From: Gammaproteobacteria bacterium
GTDB lineage: Bacteria; Pseudomonadota; Gammaproteobacteria; Pseudomonadales; Pseudohongiellaceae
Assembly: GCA_002730035.1 (NCBI GenBank)
Contig: PBYU01000012.1
Coordinates: 2,109 to 44,385 of the forward strand
Direction: 5' to 3'
DNA: 42,277 nt
Positions 37,578-42,277 of the stretch are shown one piece after another. Under the pieces are notes generated by a model. That model ran no database searches. It saw only the letters and a list, made by a program, of their open reading frames with translations, and had not been told where the DNA came from. Made by a program: the position numbers and the translations under genes. Each line of letters opens with the position of its first letter. Within the stretch, counting starts at the first letter, position 1.

Positions 37578-39767
37578 TTAACGATCTGTCTGAATATCGT
37601 CTACCGAAAATCCCCGGGGTTGGTTGAGTGCGATAAAGTCGGCTAGGATTCGACCGCTTTCAAGCAAAAGAGGATCGCCTTCTTCTTCCTCTTCTTCGGC
37701 ATCGGTTTCAGCATCACTGTCTGCGACGAACACATCGTCATTGTCAGGGGTTGTTGATTCCTCTTCGCTACTCTCCTCATCGGTCTCCTCCACCCATTCA
37801 CGGAGCGATAAGCCTTTGAGGAAGCGGCGCATATTCTCAGCATCGAATTCGGTGCGACGGCTTTCTTCTCGCCGTGCCTTAACAACCGATTCATTCAGTG
37901 ATAGTTGTTCACGTTCGCGAATCTCTCGGGTTCGCTGAATCTGGTCCATCAGGTAAATAAAATCTGGAGAGGCCTCGGCACGTTCCTCATGTAGCGCTTG
38001 CAGTTCTGGCAGCATGGCCTGGATGGAATGGTAGGCTCTGTATTCGACGGGCCGCACCGTATCCCAGGGCAGGGCACCATCGAGACTACTCTCGCCAATG
38101 TCTTCATAGGCATCGTAGAAATCCGGGAACTGAATGTCAGGAACCACCCCGCGGTGTTGAGTACTGGCTCCCGAAATTCGATAGAACTTGGAGCGGGTCA
38201 GTTTGACCTGGCCATAATCCAAGGGGATTATTTCCTGCACAGTTCCCTTGCCAAAGGTCTGGCCACCTAACACGATGCCGCGTTGATAATCCTGAATTGC
38301 ACCTGCAAAGATTTCTGAGGCAGATGCACTAGTGCGATTTACCAATACAGCCAGCGGGCCGGCATAAGAAACTTCAGGATCGTTGTCGCCAAATGATCGG
38401 GTAAAACCGTTACGGATTCCAGAATAACGAATCTGCACGGTGGCGCCAGTTTCGATAAACAGGCCAACCAGTTGATTTGCTTCACTGAGGCTGCCGCCGC
38501 CATTGTTTCTGAGATCGACTACGACGGCATCGACAGCTTCTTCCTTGAGCTCCTCCAGCAGCACACGCACATCGGAAGTTGAGCTCTTGAAATCTTCTTC
38601 ACCGCGCGCCGCCGCCTCAAAATCGAAATAAAATGTGGGCAGGTCGATGACGCCAATCTTGTAGTCGTCGCCGTTATACGTCAGTTCGATGACTTCTTTC
38701 TTGGCGGATTGATCTTCCAATTTAATGGTTTCGCGGGTGATGCTCACGACCGTAGTGCTGGCTTCGCTTACCGCATCGACCGGTATGACATTGAGTCTGA
38801 CAACAGTGCCTTTCTCACCACGTATTTGCGAGACCACGTCGTCCAGGCGCATGCCGATGACTTCCTGTATATCACCATCCACACCTTGGCCGATACCGAT
38901 GATGCGATCACCGGCCTGTAATTCATTGCCGCGCTCAGCCGGACCGCCTGTAATTAGTTCTACAATCTTCGTGTATTCTTCCTCTGACTGCAGCTGAGCG
39001 CCAATACCCTGTAATGACAGCGACAGCCCCATATTGAAATTCTCCGAATCTCTGGGTGAAAAATAAGTAGTATGAGGATCGACAGCTTTTGCAACCGTGG
39101 ACAGATAAGCCTGAAAAATATCCCGGTCGTTAGTCTTGAGTATCTGATTGAGTTGGTTGCGATAGCGTTCGGAAAGTTTCTCTTCGATGTCCTCTTCGCT
39201 AGCTCCAGTCAGTCTTAAACTTAATACACTGTTTTTTATACGCAGCCGCCAGATCTCATCCAGGTCCTCGACTGTCGCGGCATAGGGTGCTTCCTCGCGA
39301 TCCAAGTCGATGAATTCATCTTGAGTGAAGTCCATCTCGGGAATATTGTTTTCGACCCGGTTGACCGCATAGATCAAACGCTCAAGGATTCGCTTGTAAT
39401 ATAAATTATAAATGTCGAAACCAGCTTCCACGCTACCGTCTTTCAGGGAGTCATCGATGGTGTATCGATGTGAACTCAAGTTGTCGACATCCTCTTTCAG
39501 AAAATAAAGATGAGAGCCATCCAGAATATCGAGGTAGCTGTCGAATACGATCGATGAAAAATTATCGTCGATCTCAACGGCTGAATAATGCTTGGTTTGT
39601 AATTCTCTTAACAGGTTAACCGCGGTTTCTCCGTGAATCTCCTTACTCTCCAACGGTGTGTAGAGGGCATCGATATCGAGAACGGTATTGAGCCGGGAAA
39701 TTTCTTCCTGAGCCAGCAGACTGCCAGCAAAGCAGGCAAAAGCCGCTAATACAGCGACTTTGAACAT
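37578..39767 (-). CDS. prc: Prc (Tsp), tail-specific C-terminal processing protease
   Basis: I take ATG 39765-39767, which places the signal peptide (MFKVAVLAAFACFAGSLLAQ) at the N-terminus; an ATG 36 bases upstream with GGGGAA is possible and gives 741 residues. The order is a helical N-domain, a PDZ near 255-345 (GLSLSLQGIGAQLQSEEEY), and an S41 protease domain. The catalytic Ser lies in TSASASE and the Lys in FGKGTVQ; these are Ser494/Lys519 counted from the upstream ATG, with the 25-residue spacing of E. coli Prc. The tail holds a very acidic insertion (EETDEESSEEES, later AEEEEEEGD). Prc trims periplasmic proteins such as FtsI and MepS. It is monocistronic. Confidence 0.93.
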   Translation of the reverse strand: MFKVAVLAAFACFAGSLLAQEEISRLNTVLDIDALYTPLESKEIHGETAVNLLRELQTKHYSAVEIDDNFSSIVFDSYLDILDGSHLYFLKEDVDNLSSHRYTIDDSLKDGSVEAGFDIYNLYYKRILERLIYAVNRVENNIPEMDFTQDEFIDLDREEAPYAATVEDLDEIWRLRIKNSVLSLRLTGASEEDIEEKLSERYRNQLNQILKTNDRDIFQAYLSTVAKAVDPHTTYFSPRDSENFNMGLSLSLQGIGAQLQSEEEYTKIVELITGGPAERGNELQAGDRIIGIGQGVDGDIQEVIGMRLDDVVSQIRGEKGTVVRLNVIPVDAVSEASTTVVSITRETIKLEDQSAKKEVIELTYNGDDYKIGVIDLPTFYFDFEAAARGEEDFKSSTSDVRVLLEELKEEAVDAVVVDLRNNGGGSLSEANQLVGLFIETGATVQIRYSGIRNGFTRSFGDNDPEVSYAGPLAVLVNRTSASASEIFAGAIQDYQRGIVLGGQTFGKGTVQEIIPLDYGQVKLTRSKFYRISGASTQHRGVVPDIQFPDFYDAYEDIGESSLDGALPWDTVRPVEYRAYHSIQAMLPELQALHEERAEASPDFIYLMDQIQRTREIREREQLSLNESVVKARREESRRTEFDAENMRRFLKGLSLREWVEETDEESSEEESTTPDNDDVFVADSDAETDAEEEEEEGDPLLLESGRILADFIALNQPRGFSVDDIQTDR

Positions 39768-39973
39768 TCGGAATTCTTCTAAATACTGTTTACTGTTCTG
39801 CATAGTTCCCCGAGAAGAAAAGTGTAATTAACGCTGATGCTGGAAAGTGGCTGTTTCCTGTTTTGGATGTTAGGCAAGATCACTAGTAATCTAGAGACTA
39901 AGCTAATTCCAGGACCGAGAGAAGTAGTTTTCTGAATTTTTGAGATCACCGTTACAGCACTCGGCCTGCAGGA

Positions 39974-41176
39974 TTAGCGGATAATTTTATTTCTGGCAGA
40001 TGCATGTCTCTCGGCTCGTTCCACATCGATATAACGGTCTGTTATGGCACTGGACCCATGTCCGGCATCATCTCTTACATGTTCCCTCGGTCGGTGTTTG
40101 ACATCTTCTGAAATACCCGTGTGCCTGAGCCAGTGAACCGTCGCCGAGGCGAGCCGATCGGCGTCCTCCTGAAAGCCTTCTTTTGCCATTTTCTTGGCTG
40201 CCCGGTCAAAGCATTGCTGCACAATGCCCCGAATCTGTCGGGTACTGGTAATACCCCCTTTGCCTCTGGCCTTGCGGATAAGAGGACTGGATTCTCCAGG
40301 GCTGGGGAGTGCTGACAGCCCCCGCGCCAGGCGATAGCGCTGCAGGGCTTCCAGCATGGCGTCACTCACAGAGACTTCCCGCTCTTTGTTGCCCTTGCCC
40401 ACGGTGACAAACCACCAGTTGCCCTCCTGATCGGGCTGGAAATGTCCCATCTGAGGCTGCCAGCGGGTCGTTTCCACCAATTCCGAGATGCGCAGGTACA
40501 TGGCGAACAGCGCATTCATGATGAACAGTGTGCGTTCATGGACCGCTGGCTGCTCATTGGCCAGCATCTCAGCCGCTTCGATGACGTAATCCCACTGCAG
40601 TGGAGAGAGCCGCCGGATCTTGCCCTGGGACTGGTGCTTGCGTAAAAACTTGCTCTTCTGGCGTATCTGGGAGACTGGATTGGCAGCCAGGTGCTGCTCC
40701 TGGATCAGAAAGTTAAAGAAGCTACTGAGGACACTGAACAACGACTGCAGGGCAGCCTGAGAGGCTACGTATTCTGCGCTGCTGGATACATAGGGTCGCC
40801 AATCTGCATTGGGGATCCGTTCACCGGCAGCTGCCAGGAAACGCGGCACATTGTTCTGTCCAATCCAGCTGTCGGGCGGGTGTTTTGCGAATTGAACATA
40901 AGTCTCTATGTCTTCCCTAACTATTTGACCTACAGACTTTTTTTCTATTAGCCAGCACCAGTGCAAGAAGTGTTCAATTTCCCGTCGATAGGTACTGAAG
41001 GTGTCGGGGCTGCCTCGATAGCTGTAGATAAACTCACTGGCGTACTGATAATCGGTGAGGGCGTCCGTAGGGCAGTCATCCACCAGGTGAGCCAGGGATT
41101 GCACGGGGCGTTTGAATGGGTTGGGCATCTCTTGAAGAGTATCGAAGAAAGCCATTGGAGACTTAATGCCTGACAT
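39974..41176 (-). CDS. Tyrosine recombinase / phage-type integrase
   Basis: 400 residues. The N-terminal SAM-like DNA-binding part lies near 45-200 (EFIYSYRGSPDTFSTYRREI). The catalytic domain holds the expected residues: Arg in YLRISELVETT, the beta-hairpin Lys region VTVGKGNKEREVSV, HxxR in VHWLRHTGIS, His in DDAGHGSSAITDRYIDV and the nucleophile Tyr in the same block. It should cut and rejoin DNA. No excisionase, transposase or other mobile gene is beside it within the window, so it looks orphaned. The closest tRNA is tRNA-Ser, about 2.9 kb away on the other side of prc. Confidence 0.88.
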   Translation of the reverse strand: MSGIKSPMAFFDTLQEMPNPFKRPVQSLAHLVDDCPTDALTDYQYASEFIYSYRGSPDTFSTYRREIEHFLHWCWLIEKKSVGQIVREDIETYVQFAKHPPDSWIGQNNVPRFLAAAGERIPNADWRPYVSSSAEYVASQAALQSLFSVLSSFFNFLIQEQHLAANPVSQIRQKSKFLRKHQSQGKIRRLSPLQWDYVIEAAEMLANEQPAVHERTLFIMNALFAMYLRISELVETTRWQPQMGHFQPDQEGNWWFVTVGKGNKEREVSVSDAMLEALQRYRLARGLSALPSPGESSPLIRKARGKGGITSTRQIRGIVQQCFDRAAKKMAKEGFQEDADRLASATVHWLRHTGISEDVKHRPREHVRDDAGHGSSAITDRYIDVERAERHASARNKIIR

Positions 41177-41562
41177 TAAGTATGTTCCTTAACATATTGT
41201 CATTATAAGATTTATGCGCTGAAACTAGCACTGAAGTAAAGTGCTGGCAAGCTCCGCAGGCGCTACAGCAGGGCTTTTCAACACCTATGTAGTCGGTTTT
41301 AAGCGGCGTTACTTTACCGCGCAAGCGACGCTGCACAGGATAATGGGGATAAAGCATGCAGCAGCCCCGCAGCGAAACTGTCGCACTGCAATGAGCAGCT
41401 CCACCTGACCACCAAATTAGCCGAATTTAGGATCCCTTGAGCTTTTACATGGCTCTCACTTTGGGGTAATTTGAACTCTTACAGAGGCTGGTTTGCGTGG
41501 TTTCTGCACAGCGTCTAGAAACCAACTTAACTAGCTCATGCAAGGGTATGGGAGTGATAGAA
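41177..41562. other. Gene-free stretch upstream of the integrase and the last gene
   Basis: 386 bases separating two divergent genes. The leftward open frame that crosses 41163-41357 has no recognisable protein character. The segment has several short repeats of GCAGC/CAGCA type and an AT-rich part near 41170-41215 that is probably the integrase promoter. I see no RNA gene. Confidence 0.4.
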
Positions 41563-42277
41563 ATGATTAAAAATTGGCTACCGACGATTTACAGTATCGC
41601 CGTATTGATTACGGGTTCCACCAGCCTGGCACAGGACTGGGAAACTCCTCGTACCGCCAATGGCAAGCCGGATCTACAGGGGGTCTGGACGAATAAGACC
41701 CTGACACCGCTGACCCGTTCGAGAGAATTTACTGAGATTCAGGCCCTCAGCAGTGAACAGGTGCAGCGCCTGGAAAGCGGACACCAGGACTACCTGGATG
41801 CGGAATTTGCCGACAGCGACCCTGACAGAAAGGCAGGGGTGGGAGCCCAGGCCGGTGACGATGGCAATACGGATGACGGCTACAATGAATTCTGGAAGGA
41901 CCTCGGTACGCAGATACAGAGGGTCGATGGCGAGTTTCGATCCTCGATAATTGTCGATCCGCCCAACGGGCAGATTCCCTATGCCGGCGATCCACGCACA
42001 CGATTCCGGCGTGATCCCAATGCCCCCGGCCCCAACGACGGCCCGGAAGGTCGCCCATTGGCGGAGCGGTGTCTGCTGGCATTCGGATCGCACTCTGGAC
42101 CTCCCATGTTACCGGTGATGTATAACAACAATTACCAGTTTGTGCAGACCGATGACTACGTAATGATCCTGGCAGAAATGGCCCACGATGCCCGCATCAT
42201 CCGCCTCGATGACAGCCCACACCAATCCGGAATGAAGAAATGGATGGGAGATTCCGTCGGTCGCTGGGAAGGCGACA
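41563..42277 (+). CDS. Exported protein of the 'DLQGVW' family, 5' part (runs off the window)
   Basis: The start is ATG 41563 behind GGGAG at 41550-41554; an in-frame ATG at 41548 is less likely. The 238 visible residues begin with a signal peptide (MIKNWLPTIYSIAVLITGST, cleavage near SLAQ). WETPRTANGKPDLQGVWTN follows, then RCLLAFGSHSGPPMLPVMYN, NNYQFVQTDDYVMILAEMAH, DARIIRLDD and WMGDSVGRWEGD. This pattern belongs to a widespread group of secreted, uncharacterised proteins found in environmental bacteria, often with xenobiotic or polysaccharide genes. No catalytic assignment is possible. The gene is open to the right edge of the window. Confidence 0.75.
   Translation, partial: MIKNWLPTIYSIAVLITGSTSLAQDWETPRTANGKPDLQGVWTNKTLTPLTRSREFTEIQALSSEQVQRLESGHQDYLDAEFADSDPDRKAGVGAQAGDDGNTDDGYNEFWKDLGTQIQRVDGEFRSSIIVDPPNGQIPYAGDPRTRFRRDPNAPGPNDGPEGRPLAERCLLAFGSHSGPPMLPVMYNNNYQFVQTDDYVMILAEMAHDARIIRLDDSPHQSGMKKWMGDSVGRWEGD

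Noticed and set aside
41163..41357. Leftward frame with a CCSACGAC cysteine cluster, considered as a zinc-binding transposase remnant
   Set aside because: Only a few clustered cysteines, no extended similarity that I can recognise, and it overlaps the integrase start region.
41674..42093. Leftward open frames opposite the last gene
   Set aside because: The rightward frame has a signal peptide, a ribosome-binding site and family motifs, so the leftward frames are shadows.

Overview
The window looks like chromosomal DNA of a gammaproteobacterium, probably a free-living aquatic relative of the Pseudomonas/OMG side of the class. The main evidence is gene order. Three blocks match arrangements I know from Pseudomonas: cysB..cysH-thrH; the nudJ-mnmA-hflD-purB neighbourhood; and clpS-clpA / infA-bpt-aat-trxB / ftsK-lolA-crcB-serS-cysG / tusBCD / yccA / tRNA-Ser. 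No species can be assigned from the sequence alone.

Layout. (1) 1-7.3 kb is an accessory, decaying zone. It holds the N-terminus of a membrane protein, a broken exported tectonin beta-propeller gene, a short DUF4097-like exported protein, a relic open frame next to a strong hairpin, an intact NhaC-type antiporter, a MerR-HTH/PAS-like/class III nucleotidyl cyclase fusion, a frameshifted GlpE rhodanese, a small membrane protein, and a lipoprotein SMP-30/NHL-like propeller gene broken by three frameshifts. (2) 7.3-11.8 kb has a secreted epoxide-hydrolase-like protein, MsrA, a patatin phospholipase and a cytosolic 5'-nucleotidase. (3) 11.8-15.4 kb is sulfur assimilation: a TauE/SafE exporter divergent from CysB, then CysH divergent from ThrH. 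(4) 15.5-20.3 kb is a tight leftward operon nudJ-mnmA-hflD-purB-roxA. (5) 20.4-22.3 kb is moaCDE facing rluE. (6) 22.4-28.5 kb is a cold-shock protein with an acidic tail, then clpS-clpA facing a trxB-aat-bpt-infA operon. ClpS, ClpA, Bpt and Aat together form the bacterial N-degron pathway. (7) 28.9-35 kb is ftsK-lolA-crcB-serS-cysG, meeting a tusDCB sulfur-relay operon head-on. (8) 36-37.6 kb has yccA, tRNA-Ser(UGA) and an unusual hairpin-rich spacer containing an inverted copy of the tRNA 3' end. (9) 37.6-42.3 kb has the Prc protease, an orphan tyrosine recombinase, and the 5' part of an exported protein of a 'DLQGVW' family.

Most notable signals. First, an apparently catalytically complete nucleotidyl cyclase is fused to a DNA-binding MerR head. 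Second, a perfect 13-nt palindrome TTAGACnGTCTAA occurs upstream of that gene and again between cysH and thrH; partial copies lie at moaC and tusD, so all four sites adjoin sulfur-related genes. Third, all six inferred frameshifts in the window have the same sign and fall in the first 7.3 kb. Fourth, a tRNA-Ser 3' fragment lies inverted in a structured intergenic region about 2.8 kb from an integrase. Functions are called from sequence motifs and family knowledge; no database search was possible.
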